A stretch of DNA of 64,000 nucleotides from Mariniphaga sp963747515 (GTDB taxonomy: Bacteria > Bacteroidota > Bacteroidia > Bacteroidales > Prolixibacteraceae): assembly GCA_963747515.1 (NCBI GenBank), contig CAVVFN010000003.1:744001-808000 (forward strand), read 5' to 3'. A program made the translations under genes and the position numbers. Of the stretch, positions 9,474 through 19,568 are shown piece after piece (the first letter of the stretch is position 1; every line of letters begins with the position of its first letter). The notes beneath the pieces are model-generated. The model was not told the origin of the DNA. It was given only the letters and a program-made list of their open reading frames with translations, and ran no database searches.

Positions 9474-11591
9474 ATGTATAATCGCTGGGACATGGACCCG
9501 GAAAACTATATTGAATTCGGAGACGAAGGATTTTTAATCCATAACCTGTTTATTAAAAATGCGGTAAGCCAGGTAAAAGTCGCTTCTGTAAATCAGCATT
9601 TCAATGATGACCTGAATATTGAACTAAATAATTTCAAGCTGGATGATATTTCCCGGGTTATCGAAAAAGATACCAGTTTCATAAAAGGAACGATTGATGG
9701 AAATGTATTGCTAAAAATGGCAAACAATACCTATGGCTTAATTGGTGATGTAAAAATCAGCAACCTGATGGTCAGAGAAGTTCCTGTGGGTGATGTAACT
9801 GTAAAGGCAATCAATCCCGAAACCGGAAGATTTGACCTGGATGTAAATTTATCGGGCCCTGATAACAATCTTTCGGCTACAGGTTTTTTAATGACCGATG
9901 ATAACGACATTTCAGTAAATGTAAAAACAGACGTCCAGTCGCTTTCGATGAAAACCATTGAGTTATTTTCAATGGGTCAATTATCCGAATCTTCGGGTAT
10001 ATTATCTGGTGAATTTAATGTTCAGGGATCTTTCAGTTCCCCTGATATTACCGGCGACCTGGTTTTCAATGATGTGTTTGTAAAGCCGGCAGTACTGAAT
10101 AACCGGCTGCACTTGAGTAATGAAACCATCCGGTTTAACGCCGGAGGCATCTGGTTTAATTCGTTTACCCTAACCGATGCAGATCAGAATAAAGCAACCA
10201 TCGATGGTTCTGTTCAGATGAAAAGCTTCAGCGATTTTGTTTTTGACCTGCGGGTAGATGCAACCGACTTTTTGTTGCTCAACACCAATTCGGGCGACAA
10301 TGAAAATTATTACGGGCGCATGATCATCGACAGCAGGATCAATATCAACGGGCCTGTTGCCTTGCCGGTTATAAACGGCAGAGTACGAATCAAACGGGGA
10401 TCGAATTTCACTTTTGTTGCCCCCGAAGAAAGGATTACCAGCGACAGGGGTGAAGATGTAGTTGAATTCAATAATCCTAAAACCATAAATCCGATTCTTT
10501 ACCGCGATGAGAAACCGGAATTGCCGGCAACAGGTTTTTCGGGATTTGACCTATCCACAATAGTCGAAATTGACAAACAGGCAACTTTACGGCTATTAAT
10601 AGATCCAACGTCAACCGATTCTTTAGTGGTAAGAGGTGAAGCTGCTTTAAGTTTTTCGATAGACAGAAGTGGAAAAATGAGTCTTACCGGAGCTTATAAT
10701 TTAAACGAAGGCAGTTATCTGGTGTCGCTCGAATCGGTGGTTAAACGAAGATTTGATATTTTGCCCGAAAGTACCATCATCTGGAATGGCGATCCTTTGG
10801 ATGCTGTAATATCTGTCAATGCAAGGTATGCTGTCAGAGCTGCACCATACGATCTTGTAGCTTATCAGATGTCGGGACTGACTGCAGCGGAAAGCGGGGG
10901 CTATAAACAGCAATATCCGTTCTGGGTGTTGTTAAAACTGGAAGGCGGGATTTTGCAACCTGTCATCAGTTTCGAAATACAACTGCCGCCTGATGAAAAG
11001 GGAATACTGGGAGGTGCGGTGGCCCAAAAACTGAACTTGCTTAACGAAGATGAATCGGCGCTGAATAAACAGGTTTTTGCCCTTTTGGTTCTGGGGCGCT
11101 TTATTCAGGAAAATCCGTTACAGACCTCAACGGGTGGTGCTTCAACCCTGGTACGTTCAACTGTAGGGAAATTTTTATCTGCGCAGTTAAATCAGTTGAC
11201 TTCGATAATAGTGCCCGGGGTAGAGTTGAATTTCGATATTCAATCGTTCGAAGAGTATCAGTCAGGCCAGGCTGAAGGACGGACACAGGTGGAAATTGGG
11301 ATAAAGAAGCAACTTTTTGATGAACGGCTATCGGTTCAGTTCGGAAGCTCCATTGATGTGGAAGGGAAAAGGGTCAGGCAAAACCAGGCAACCGAGATTG
11401 CAAGCGATGTCAAGATAGAATACCGGTTGACAAAAGATGGCCGCTACCGGATGAAAGGGTTCCGGCACAATCAGTACGAAGGGGTAATCGAGGGACAATT
11501 AGTAGAAACCGGTATAGGGTTCGTATATGTCAGAGATTTCAACTGGTGGAACAATTTGTTCAGCAGGCAAAGAAAAAAAGTGATCCGATGA
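9474..11591 (+). CDS. tamB: TamB-like protein, C-terminal part with DUF490/TamB domain
   Basis: A continuation in the same frame of the interrupted tamB. The C-terminal 705 residues contain the conserved TamB domain: regions around INGPVALPVINGRVRI, the SGFDLSTIVEID segment, GGILQPVISFEIQLPPDE, a LLVLGRF block and VEIGIKKQLFDERLSVQFGS. It ends 16 bp before tamL. The ATG at 9474 is internal to the ancestral frame and is probably not a natural start. Without readthrough, this half has no signal sequence or membrane anchor and could not reach the periplasm. Confidence 0.85.
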   Translation: MYNRWDMDPENYIEFGDEGFLIHNLFIKNAVSQVKVASVNQHFNDDLNIELNNFKLDDISRVIEKDTSFIKGTIDGNVLLKMANNTYGLIGDVKISNLMVREVPVGDVTVKAINPETGRFDLDVNLSGPDNNLSATGFLMTDDNDISVNVKTDVQSLSMKTIELFSMGQLSESSGILSGEFNVQGSFSSPDITGDLVFNDVFVKPAVLNNRLHLSNETIRFNAGGIWFNSFTLTDADQNKATIDGSVQMKSFSDFVFDLRVDATDFLLLNTNSGDNENYYGRMIIDSRININGPVALPVINGRVRIKRGSNFTFVAPEERITSDRGEDVVEFNNPKTINPILYRDEKPELPATGFSGFDLSTIVEIDKQATLRLLIDPTSTDSLVVRGEAALSFSIDRSGKMSLTGAYNLNEGSYLVSLESVVKRRFDILPESTIIWNGDPLDAVISVNARYAVRAAPYDLVAYQMSGLTAAESGGYKQQYPFWVLLKLEGGILQPVISFEIQLPPDEKGILGGAVAQKLNLLNEDESALNKQVFALLVLGRFIQENPLQTSTGGASTLVRSTVGKFLSAQLNQLTSIIVPGVELNFDIQSFEEYQSGQAEGRTQVEIGIKKQLFDERLSVQFGSSIDVEGKRVRQNQATEIASDVKIEYRLTKDGRYRMKGFRHNQYEGVIEGQLVETGIGFVYVRDFNWWNNLFSRQRKKVIR

Positions 11592-11607
11592 AAATTAAAA
11601 AACAGCC

Positions 11608-13920
11608 ATGATACAAGGAATCCGGAATATCTTTATTTTTACTTTTGCCTGTTTGTTAATTACGGCCTGCAGCGGGATAGGGCATTTACCTCCCGGCGAA
11701 AAGCTTTATACCGGTGCCAGTGTTAAACTGGAAAACGACGAAAATCTTAAAAAAAAGAAAAAAAGACTTGTTGAGAAGGTAGTTGAAACCAGCGTTCGCC
11801 CGCAGCCGAATAAAAGTTTTCTTGGAATGCGCCCCCGGTTGTGGTTGTATTTGGCAACCAGCGATAACCCCCATACCTGGTTGGGGAAATGGCTCAGGAA
11901 AAGGGGGCGAACCCCGGTATATCTTAGCAGTGTAAAACCTGGGGCAATTGCCGCTATCATGGATGCCCGGTTATTTAATGTTGGTATATTTAATGGAATT
12001 ATAAGTTACGAGGTTGTTGAAAAAGATCACACGGCCAAAATAATCTATACCAGTTCTATCCACAAACCTTATGCTTTTGGTGAACTTACTTATGCAATTG
12101 CTGATGATAATTTGCAACAGGAGATACTTTCAGAAAAAGAAAAAACCCTGATAAATCCAGGTAAAGATTATAACCTCGATCTTATGCGCAGCGAGAGAAA
12201 CCGCATTGATGCCATGCTGAAAAACAAAGGGTACTTTTATTTTAATCCCGATTATTTGCTTTTCAAAGCCGATACGTCTTCAACCGATCGCATTGTGTCG
12301 TTCCAGCTTACATTAAAGGACAGCATCCCGGATGAGGCACTTACAGTTTACAGCATCAATCGTGTTTTTATTGATCAGGATTACACGTTAACGAAGGAAT
12401 TTTCAGACAAGAATGCAGACACCCTGCATTATCGCAAATTCATATTTCGTGGCTCAAAATCAAATCAGAACATCAGGCCACGGGTAATACTCAGCTCGGT
12501 ATATCTCCGTAGTGGCGATATCTATTCGAGGCAGAACCATAAAATTACCCTAAACCGGTTGATGTCGATGGGGAATTTCAAATTTGTGCAGGTGAAATTT
12601 GCCGATAGCGATACTATCGTTAAGGGTTTGCTGGACGTGGATATCTTAATGACCACCATGCCAGGCAGCACTTTCAGGGCAGAAATGGATATTGTTTCAA
12701 AATCAAATAACTTTGCAGGACCAAGGATAAACCTAAGCCTGCTGAACAGGAATACATTCAGAGGAGCAGAATTGTTAAACCTGAACCTGGGGGGATCATT
12801 TGAAGCACAACTGAGCGGGAAATCCGAAAATTTATACTCTTATTCCTTTAATCCACAACTCGAAATAACTTTTCCTAAACTGATTGCTTTTTTTAATCCC
12901 GGCACCAAAAACAACGTTTTTATATCTACTACACGGTTTTCTCTTTCCTACAACTATTTGAAAAGGGTCAACTATTTCGATATGCAAACGTTTCAATTGG
13001 GTTTCGGCTACCGGTGGCAGGAAAATATCAGGAAACAACATGATTTTAGTCCTGTTGGTGTAAGCTTTACTTCACTTGCCAATAAATCTGAAGCTTTTAA
13101 AGAATTGCTGGCAGCCAATCCGTTTCTGAAGAAAAGCTATGAAGAACAGTTTATAGCCGGGACTAATTATTCGTTTACATACAACGAGCAGGTTATGCTG
13201 TTGAAAAAAATGCAGTTCTTTTTTCAGGGTACAGCCGAAACGGCAGGAAATGCATTTTCGTTGGTAAAGATAATCGGCGGTGCAAAACCCTCTTCCGAAA
13301 ATCCGTCTACTATAGCAGGTTCAATATATTCTCAATTTGCCAAATTGAGTATCGATACACGAGGTTATTATACTTTTAATGATAAAAATAAACTGGCTAT
13401 GCGTTTTTTTACCGGTGTGGCCAAACCATACGGGAACTCTTCCATATTGCCCTATTCAAAGCAATTTTTCAGTGGTGGTGCCAATAGCCTCCGTGCGTTT
13501 CAGATCAATTCGGTGGGTCCGGGCACTCATTTCCAGGATGGAAGCACAAGGGGTTTTCTTCAATTGGGAGGCGATATTAAGCTCGAACTAAATGGAGAAT
13601 ATCGTTTTTCCATTTACCGGTTTTTCAAAGGAGCCCTTTTTGCCGATGCCGGAAATGTGTGGTTGCATAAGTCGAGCCCAGCAAGCATAGGAAGCCCGTT
13701 TGTGTTTTCTCAGTTTATAAATGAAATTGCTGTAGGTGCAGGAGCAGGTGTCCGGTTCGATGTTTCCTTCTTTCTTTTACGCTTCGACCTGGCCTTTCCA
13801 TTGAGAAAACCGTGGCTCGAAGATAACCACCGCTGGGTTACCAATCAGATAGACTTTGGCAGTTCTGCCTGGCGAAAAGATAACCTGATACTTAATGTGG
13901 CAATCGGATATCCTTTTTAG
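11608..13920 (+). CDS. tamL: TamL: Omp85/TamA-like outer-membrane lipoprotein
   Basis: A 770-residue BamA/TamA-superfamily protein. The N-terminus has a lipobox LLITAC with Cys21, so it is a lipoprotein; this marks it as the Bacteroidota TamL variant rather than TamA. POTRA-like segments occupy about residues 40-350. A C-terminal beta-barrel (about 380-770) contains the Omp85 hallmark around FFSGGANSLRAF, where canonical proteins have a GG..(S/T).RG motif. It is directly downstream of tamB, the known partner arrangement, and likely forms a trans-envelope complex with TamB. Confidence 0.9.
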   Translation: MIQGIRNIFIFTFACLLITACSGIGHLPPGEKLYTGASVKLENDENLKKKKKRLVEKVVETSVRPQPNKSFLGMRPRLWLYLATSDNPHTWLGKWLRKRGRTPVYLSSVKPGAIAAIMDARLFNVGIFNGIISYEVVEKDHTAKIIYTSSIHKPYAFGELTYAIADDNLQQEILSEKEKTLINPGKDYNLDLMRSERNRIDAMLKNKGYFYFNPDYLLFKADTSSTDRIVSFQLTLKDSIPDEALTVYSINRVFIDQDYTLTKEFSDKNADTLHYRKFIFRGSKSNQNIRPRVILSSVYLRSGDIYSRQNHKITLNRLMSMGNFKFVQVKFADSDTIVKGLLDVDILMTTMPGSTFRAEMDIVSKSNNFAGPRINLSLLNRNTFRGAELLNLNLGGSFEAQLSGKSENLYSYSFNPQLEITFPKLIAFFNPGTKNNVFISTTRFSLSYNYLKRVNYFDMQTFQLGFGYRWQENIRKQHDFSPVGVSFTSLANKSEAFKELLAANPFLKKSYEEQFIAGTNYSFTYNEQVMLLKKMQFFFQGTAETAGNAFSLVKIIGGAKPSSENPSTIAGSIYSQFAKLSIDTRGYYTFNDKNKLAMRFFTGVAKPYGNSSILPYSKQFFSGGANSLRAFQINSVGPGTHFQDGSTRGFLQLGGDIKLELNGEYRFSIYRFFKGALFADAGNVWLHKSSPASIGSPFVFSQFINEIAVGAGAGVRFDVSFFLLRFDLAFPLRKPWLEDNHRWVTNQIDFGSSAWRKDNLILNVAIGYPF

Positions 13921-14152
13921 TTGTGAATTAACATTGTGCATTTATACTCCTGTAACGGCTTGCTTAAACCTATTCTAGTGCCTGCTGAAAGTAAAAGGGT
14001 ATCTCGGAATTTGACATTATCGTTCTAATTGAACTTTTAGGATAATCCTGAAGTAAATCCAGCGAATCATGGTTCACGCATTCACATACCAGAATACCAA
14101 ATTTTTCCAGGGATGCCCTGATATCCTGACATACAATATATATCCTAAATTC

Positions 14153-14191
14153 AAAAAGGCCATCGTTAAATAAATAACGACAGCCTTTTTT
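14153..14191. terminator. bidirectional intrinsic terminator
   Basis: AAAAAGGC and GCCTTTTTT arms flank a TCGTTA/TAACGA inner stem (two mismatches), with a run of T on either strand. It ends the minus-strand gene at 14215 and may stop transcription coming from tamL. Confidence 0.65.
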
Positions 14192-14214
14192 CTGTGATTG
14201 TGAGATATATTTAA

Positions 14215-14856
14215 TTAAAACCTGTACCCCAGCGAAACGCCGTAACCTGTATTTTTAAGTGATGATTTATTCTCACCGGTAATCCTGTTATCTTCAGGAT
14301 TGATATCAAGCAATCCCAGTTGTGTATTCAGTTGCAGAAACAATCCGGCAGGAAATTCATAACCAAAAAAGAGATTAGCGCCGGAATCGAACGGCTTAAC
14401 ATATTTTATGTCATCAGAATCTCCTGATTCTACAGTTTTTTTGAATTCGATTTCCTTGCCACCTATACCGTAAGCTACATAGGGTCCAAATCCCAGCATA
14501 AAATATCCATTGCCAACCAAGGTTTTATAAACAAAATTCAGAGGCAATTCAATGTATGAAAGTTTATATGAAGTTTCAGAAATTTTTGCCCCTTTTGTAC
14601 TGAAAATTAAACCCGGTTGAAAGTAAAACTCCGGGACAATTGGAACCTGGGCATTCAATCCGGCATGAAGCCCGATGAGCATATCGTTTTCAAGTTTGCT
14701 TCCGCTCATATCTTTTCCGTTCAAATTTTGCAGATTAACGCCACCCAGAATAGCAAAGGATGTTTTTGAACCAGCTGGCCCCTGTGCAAATGCCATAGAA
14801 CCGGAAATTGTAAAAATTAAAATCAAAGAAAATAGCTTTTTTTTCATCATTAACAT
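14215..14856 (-). CDS. outer-membrane beta-barrel protein (PorT/porin-like)
   Basis: A 213-residue protein with a signal peptide ending at AFAQ and an eight-stranded-barrel pattern. It begins after the signal with FAILGGVNLQNLNG and ends with the terminal strand GYGVSLGYRF (C-terminal Phe, a BAM recognition feature). It matches the outer-membrane beta-barrel domain family common in Bacteroidota. The ORF opens MLMMKKKLF; any of the three Met codons could be the start. It lies 21 bp downstream of the OmpA gene on the same strand, so the two probably share the element-c promoter. Its ligand is unknown. Confidence 0.75.
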   Translation of the reverse strand: MLMMKKKLFSLILIFTISGSMAFAQGPAGSKTSFAILGGVNLQNLNGKDMSGSKLENDMLIGLHAGLNAQVPIVPEFYFQPGLIFSTKGAKISETSYKLSYIELPLNFVYKTLVGNGYFMLGFGPYVAYGIGGKEIEFKKTVESGDSDDIKYVKPFDSGANLFFGYEFPAGLFLQLNTQLGLLDINPEDNRITGENKSSLKNTGYGVSLGYRF

Positions 14857-14877
14857 ATTTTTAAAGTATTAGAAAAA

Positions 14878-15549
14878 TTAATTTATCGCCTCTTTTTCAG
14901 CCTCTGCCTTCATTTTTTCATTGGCTGATATTAAAAATTCAACCCTTCTGTTTTGTGACTGTCCATCTGATGTTTCGTTGGAGTATTTTGGTACATTTTC
15001 GCCAAAACCTTTAATAGTTAATCTGTTGTATGTTATACCTTTACCCGACAAATATCCTGAAACGGTTCCGGCCCGCTGTTCAGACAACGACTGGTTGTAT
15101 GCTTCACTTCCTTTGCTGTCAGTATGTCCCTGAATTTCAATATTGGTATCGGGATAACTATCCAAAACCACAACCAGTTTATCCAGGTTGGTTTTAGCAT
15201 CTTCTGAAAGGTTTGATTTATCAAAACCAAACAAAATATTGCTGCTGAATTCTACGACAATACCCTCCCCTATTCGCTCAACTTTTGCGTCGGGTACAGT
15301 TTTTGCAATTTCCTCAGCCTGTTTATCCATTTGCCGGCCAATAACCGCCCCGGTAGCACCACCGGCAGCTGCACCAATAATTGCTCCAAGGGCTGTGTTG
15401 CCCGATGCTCTGCCTATTATAGCACCGGCTGCGCCTCCTGCTGCAGTTCCAACAACCGCTCCTTTCTGTGTTTTATTCCATGAGGCACAGCCTGTAAAAA
15501 GAAAGGCTGCACTTAAAACTACGACTAAACCCAATTTTGACTTTTTCAT
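14878..15549 (-). CDS. OmpA-family lipoprotein with glycine-zipper region
   Basis: A 223-residue protein. The lipobox FLFTGC puts the lipidated cysteine at residue 21. A glycine-zipper segment follows (about 30-73: GAVVGTAAGGAAGAIIG and a second GAIIGAAAGGATGAVIG). An OmpA-C peptidoglycan-binding domain occupies about 100-215, with NIEIQGHTDSKGSEAYN and a C-terminal QNRRVEFLI. It is predicted to tether the outer membrane to the cell wall. It is first in a two-gene minus-strand unit. It has a long leader (about 270 nt) below regulatory element copy c, with a large inverted repeat in that leader. Confidence 0.88.
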   Translation of the reverse strand: MKKSKLGLVVVLSAAFLFTGCASWNKTQKGAVVGTAAGGAAGAIIGRASGNTALGAIIGAAAGGATGAVIGRQMDKQAEEIAKTVPDAKVERIGEGIVVEFSSNILFGFDKSNLSEDAKTNLDKLVVVLDSYPDTNIEIQGHTDSKGSEAYNQSLSEQRAGTVSGYLSGKGITYNRLTIKGFGENVPKYSNETSDGQSQNRRVEFLISANEKMKAEAEKEAIN

Positions 15550-15683
15550 TTTTGAATATTTTTTATTTTTAATACGTGTTCAACTAATTTGTTGTTAAAT
15601 AACCGGATGGTTACCTTTTATTTTCAAGGCAAGTGAATTCTAATAGTAATCGGGCATTTTTCTTTCAGACGAACATTAAATGA

Positions 15684-15788
15684 TTTTAAGATGATTTCTG
15701 AATTTCAACCACTTTTTTTCAAACAACAATCTGCTACACATCGTTTTATCCTCTTGTGTTTATTTATTTATGGGTAATCATCTTAAAA
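15684..15788 (-). repeat. 13-bp inverted repeat in the leader of the OmpA gene
   Basis: The arms TTTTAAGATGATT (15684-15696) and AATCATCTTAAAA (15776-15788) are perfect inverted repeats separated by 79 bp. They lie inside the predicted 5' untranslated region of the OmpA-family gene and could close a long-range hairpin in the mRNA. Confidence 0.5.
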
Positions 15789-15825
15789 TATTATAAATTT
15801 CATTCCTGTTCATTCATTTTTCATA

Positions 15826-15891
15826 TAAAGGTATGCTCATTACAAAAAGGAAACGTTACATAATTATAATTTACAGTTACATGATTCACAC
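15826..15891 (-). promoter_or_regulatory. 21-bp-spaced regulatory element, copy c, with -7 box
   Basis: On the minus strand, box 1 GTGTGAATCATGTAA is at 15891-15877 and the second core TGTAA (TGTAAC) at 15860-15856, spaced 21 bp. The -7 box TACCTTTA is at 15833-15826, identical to copy g. It points toward the OmpA-family gene and is back-to-back with copy h. Confidence 0.7.
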
Positions 15892-15913
15892 ATCCTGTGG
15901 GCAAATGGCAAAA

Positions 15914-15978
15914 GTGGGAATCATATAAACTTTTAAAAAAATTATATAACATGAAAAAATATGTTTTTATTAAATTTC
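15914..15978 (+). promoter_or_regulatory. 21-bp-spaced regulatory element, copy h, with -7 box
   Basis: Box 1 GTGGGAATCATATAA is at 15914-15928 and the second core TATAA (followed by C) at 15945-15949, again 21 bp apart. The -7-like TAAATTTC is at 15971-15978. It is a weaker variant of the consensus, pointing toward the CheB-CheR-PAS gene and divergent from copy c. Confidence 0.6.
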
Positions 15979-16088
15979 GGAAGTTTATAAAGAATCGGAT
16001 GAGTACAAGAATTTCATTATTATGGACTGCATTATATATTATTAATGTATATTTTTGATTTTGACTGGTAATTTTTTAAAATGAAGAT

Positions 16089-19010
16089 TTGAATACAAAA
16101 AATATAAAACAGACATTTGCAGCAAAAGAACAAACTATTGAGGAAAAACCGGTCGTGTTGCCAATAGTTGGCATTGGTGCATCAGCCGGGGGACTGGAAG
16201 CATTGGAACAATTTCTGAAAAATGTACCTGACAAAAGCGGAATGGCTTATGTTGTTATTCAGCATTTGGACCCGACCCAAAAAGGAATGCTTCCCGAATT
16301 GCTGCAGCGGATTTCCGGCATGAGGGTTTTTCAGGTTGAAGACCTCATGAAGGTGGAGCCTGACTGTGTTTATGTAATTCCTCCAAACAATAGCATGTCC
16401 ATATTCAAAGGAGTGCTTCACCTGTTTGAACCTGTTGAGCCAAGGGGACTTCGTCTTCCTATCGATTTTTTTCTGCGATCCCTGGCCGACGATCAGAAGG
16501 AATATGCTGTTGGAGTTATTCTCTCCGGGATGGGCTCCGATGGAAGCAGTGGAATCCGGGCAATAAAGGAAAAAAATGGAATTGTACTGGTACAGAAACC
16601 TGAAACTGCCCGTTTTGACAGTATGCCGCGAAATGCCATCGACTCCGGATTGGTTGACATAGTGGCTTCGCCAGAAAATTTGCCTTCAGAACTTATTAAT
16701 TTCTTTAAGCATATACCTGTAGTTAAATCAAAACTAAATGTTGAAACAAAAGGGAACAGCGCCTTAGAAAAGATTATAATTTTACTGCGGACACATACAG
16801 GCAATGATTTTTCACTCTATAAAAAAAACACGATTCATCGGCGCATCGAAAGAAGAATGGGCATACATAAAATTGATGAATTGTTTTCATATGTCCGCTT
16901 TTTGCAGGAAAATCCAAAAGAGGTGCACATCCTGTTTAAGGAATTAATGATTGGTGTTACTAATTTCTTCCGCGATTCACTGGTTTGGGAAAAACTAAAA
17001 GAGAAGGTAATTCCTGTGTTGATTGAAAAAGCGAAACCCAATTCACAAATACGGGCATGGATACCTGGCTGCTCTACGGGAGAAGAAGCCTATTCCCTGG
17101 CCATTGTATTTAAGGAAGTACTGGAAAAAATCAATCCGAACCTGGGCATATCCTTACAAATATTTGCTTCCGATATTGATATCGATGCTGTTAACATTGC
17201 CCGTAAAGGATTGTTTGCCGATAATATTACTGCCGATGTGTCGCCTAATAGGCTGAGCCGGTTCTTTATCAAAACAGATGATGTGTACCGCATTAATACG
17301 GAGATAAGGGAAATGATTGTGTTTGCGCAACATAATATCATCATGCATCCGCCTTTTACAAATATTGATATACTTTCTTGCCGGAACCTGCTGATATATA
17401 TGGAAGCTGAATTGCAGCGAAAACTGCTCGGCTTATTTTACTACAGCCTTAATCCGGAAGGAATTATGATGCTTGGAACATCAGAAACTCTTGGTGTGCA
17501 GAGCCATCTTTATACTCCGGTAGATTCGGCCCTGAAAATTTATAAACGTTCTTTTGCCAACCTAAACCCGCAACTGTTCGATTTTCCATCTTCATTTACA
17601 CGGTTCAAAATGGGCAATGTAGAAAACACTGAATATGAAAGACCAATTGTAAACATACAATCACTTGCCGATCAACTGCTGCTGCAGCAATTTTCTCCTG
17701 CCGGTGTGTTGGTAAATGAAAACGGCGATATAATATATATCAGCGGACGAACGGGGAAATACCTGGAGCCCGCTGTGGGAAAGGCAAACCTGAATATATT
17801 TGCAATGCTGCGGCCAGGATTTCAGAACGATTTTGCCATTGGATTTCGCAAAGCGATAGTGAATAAAGAAGCTGTGGTGTTGCACCATGTAAAAATGGGT
17901 ACAAACGGAGGCTCATTAACCTTAAATGTAACCATTCAGTGGATTCACAAGCCGGAACCTTTATATGGTAAGATAATGATCATTTTTACAGATGTTCCGC
18001 AACCTGCTGAAACAAAACCACCGGAAAAAAAAGGAGAAGAAACAACAACCAGTGTAAGGGAGGCAGAACTTGAGCAAGAGTTGCAACATTCCCGTGAAGA
18101 GATGCAAAACATTATGGAAGAGATGCAATCTTCGCAGGAAGAACTGAAATCAACCAATGAAGAACTGCAATCGACCAACGAAGAACTGCAATCAACCAAT
18201 GAAGAGCTTACCACCTCGAAAGAAGAAATGCAAAGCCTGAACGAAGAACTTCAGACGGTCAATGCCGAACTGATGGCGAAGGTAGATGATTATTCTCGTG
18301 TAAACAACGATATGAAAAACCTGCTCAACAGCACCGATATTGCTACTTTGTTCCTCGATAAGGAACTCAATATCCGCCGTTTCACCAATCAGGCAACTAA
18401 AATATTCAAACTGATTAAAAGCGATATAGGCAGGCATTTTACCGATCAGGTTTCACAACTCATTTATCCGGAACTTGAAGAAGATGCACTGGAAGTTTTA
18501 AAAACACTTATTTTTATTGAAAAGCAAATCCCTGCTAAAGACGGCAGATGGTTTTCTATTCGTATCATGCCCTACCGCACATTCGACGACCGAATCGACG
18601 GGCTGGTTATTACCTTTATCGACATTTCGGAACTCATACTGGTAGCAGAAAGGTTGCAGAAAACGAAAATGGAGAACCGGATGCTTTCCGATTTATCTTC
18701 CAACCCAATTATAAAGTTATCAGCCGATTGGAAAATTCTGGAATTTAATTCAGCAGCCGAAATCTTTTTTGACAAAAAGCGTGAAGATGCAACTGGCAGA
18801 AATTATTTGGAATTATTTATACCTGAAAGGCTGCGACAAAAGACGGAACAACAAATGAACATGCTTTTGAAAAAAACAGGAAATAAAAATATTAAATTGA
18901 AAGTAATTGCAGCCGGTGCAAATGAATCGGATGTTGACTGGACTTTAAAGGTATATGTAAACTACCAGCAAATACCTTCAGAAATACTAATTATAGCTAA
19001 AAACAGATAA
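16089..19010 (+). CDS. CheB-CheR-PAS fusion protein
   Basis: A 973-residue multidomain protein. First is a CheB methylesterase domain (about 20-205), with catalytic Ser32 in GASAGG, His59 in IQHL, and Asp in SGMGSDG. A CheR methyltransferase domain follows (about 215-490: NFFRDSLVWEKL, SAM-binding IPGCSTGEEAYSLA, DILSCRNLLIYM). Next comes a coiled coil rich in repeated EELQSTNEELQ (about 650-740), then two PAS-like domains (about 745-970). No kinase or receiver domain is present. The start is TTG 16089, since the ATG at 16081 runs into a stop after three codons. A PAS protein follows 6 bp later. It is likely a methylation-based signalling protein outside chemotaxis; no flagellar or receptor genes are nearby. 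Confidence 0.85.
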   Translation: MNTKNIKQTFAAKEQTIEEKPVVLPIVGIGASAGGLEALEQFLKNVPDKSGMAYVVIQHLDPTQKGMLPELLQRISGMRVFQVEDLMKVEPDCVYVIPPNNSMSIFKGVLHLFEPVEPRGLRLPIDFFLRSLADDQKEYAVGVILSGMGSDGSSGIRAIKEKNGIVLVQKPETARFDSMPRNAIDSGLVDIVASPENLPSELINFFKHIPVVKSKLNVETKGNSALEKIIILLRTHTGNDFSLYKKNTIHRRIERRMGIHKIDELFSYVRFLQENPKEVHILFKELMIGVTNFFRDSLVWEKLKEKVIPVLIEKAKPNSQIRAWIPGCSTGEEAYSLAIVFKEVLEKINPNLGISLQIFASDIDIDAVNIARKGLFADNITADVSPNRLSRFFIKTDDVYRINTEIREMIVFAQHNIIMHPPFTNIDILSCRNLLIYMEAELQRKLLGLFYYSLNPEGIMMLGTSETLGVQSHLYTPVDSALKIYKRSFANLNPQLFDFPSSFTRFKMGNVENTEYERPIVNIQSLADQLLLQQFSPAGVLVNENGDIIYISGRTGKYLEPAVGKANLNIFAMLRPGFQNDFAIGFRKAIVNKEAVVLHHVKMGTNGGSLTLNVTIQWIHKPEPLYGKIMIIFTDVPQPAETKPPEKKGEETTTSVREAELEQELQHSREEMQNIMEEMQSSQEELKSTNEELQSTNEELQSTNEELTTSKEEMQSLNEELQTVNAELMAKVDDYSRVNNDMKNLLNSTDIATLFLDKELNIRRFTNQATKIFKLIKSDIGRHFTDQVSQLIYPELEEDALEVLKTLIFIEKQIPAKDGRWFSIRIMPYRTFDDRIDGLVITFIDISELILVAERLQKTKMENRMLSDLSSNPIIKLSADWKILEFNSAAEIFFDKKREDATGRNYLELFIPERLRQKTEQQMNMLLKKTGNKNIKLKVIAAGANESDVDWTLKVYVNYQQIPSEILIIAKNR

Positions 19011-19016
19011 GTTATT

Positions 19017-19568
19017 ATGGAACAGGAAAATGATTTTACCAATGCACGTAGTTTGCGGAAAAAAGCTGAAAGGTTGCTCAATGAAAAGCAAAGGAAAAAA
19101 GCAGATGATTTAAGGGATGCCGACGTGAAGAAACTAGTTCACGAATTGCAGGTACACCAGATTGAACTGGAAATGCAGAACGAAGAGCTGCATCAGGCTA
19201 ACGTTACAGCGGAAACAGCTCTGAAAAAATACACCACGTTGTTCGATTTTGCCCCATTGGGTTATTTCTTGCTTGATTCCGACGGAACCATCTGTGACCT
19301 GAATTTTACAGGTGCCGATATGTTGGGTGAAAGGCGCTTTAGCTTGATTAACAGTAATTTTAAACTCTTTATCGTAGAAGATTCTATTCCGGTATTTATC
19401 AACTTTTTCAAAAAAGTATATAATAGTAATGCAAAAGAATCGTGCAAAATTATACTTGGATACGACAATAATCAACTGGGAAATGTATACCTGGAAGGCG
19501 TAGTAACCAAGGATGAACAAAAATGCCTGTTGTCGGTGGTCGATATATCAAAGTTTGCAAAAGTGTGA
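19017..19568 (+). CDS. short PAS-domain protein
   Basis: A 183-residue protein. A charged N-terminal coiled coil (about 1-70, with LVHELQVHQIELEMQNEEL) leads into one PAS domain (about 72-180, YTTLFDFAPLGYFLLDSDGTICDLN). It lacks a kinase, GGDEF or other output domain. The coiled-coil-to-PAS layout is common in hybrid kinases that pair with CheB-CheR fusions, so this may be a free-standing sensor subunit. Only 6 bp separates it from the CheB-CheR-PAS gene, so it is co-transcribed under element copy h. Confidence 0.75.
   Translation: MEQENDFTNARSLRKKAERLLNEKQRKKADDLRDADVKKLVHELQVHQIELEMQNEELHQANVTAETALKKYTTLFDFAPLGYFLLDSDGTICDLNFTGADMLGERRFSLINSNFKLFIVEDSIPVFINFFKKVYNSNAKESCKIILGYDNNQLGNVYLEGVVTKDEQKCLLSVVDISKFAKV

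Noticed and set aside
15951..16058. 35-codon open frame (MKKYVFIKF...) just after element copy h
   Set aside because: Its ATG lies upstream of the transcription start implied by the -7 box at 15971-15978. The sequence has no recognisable protein features.
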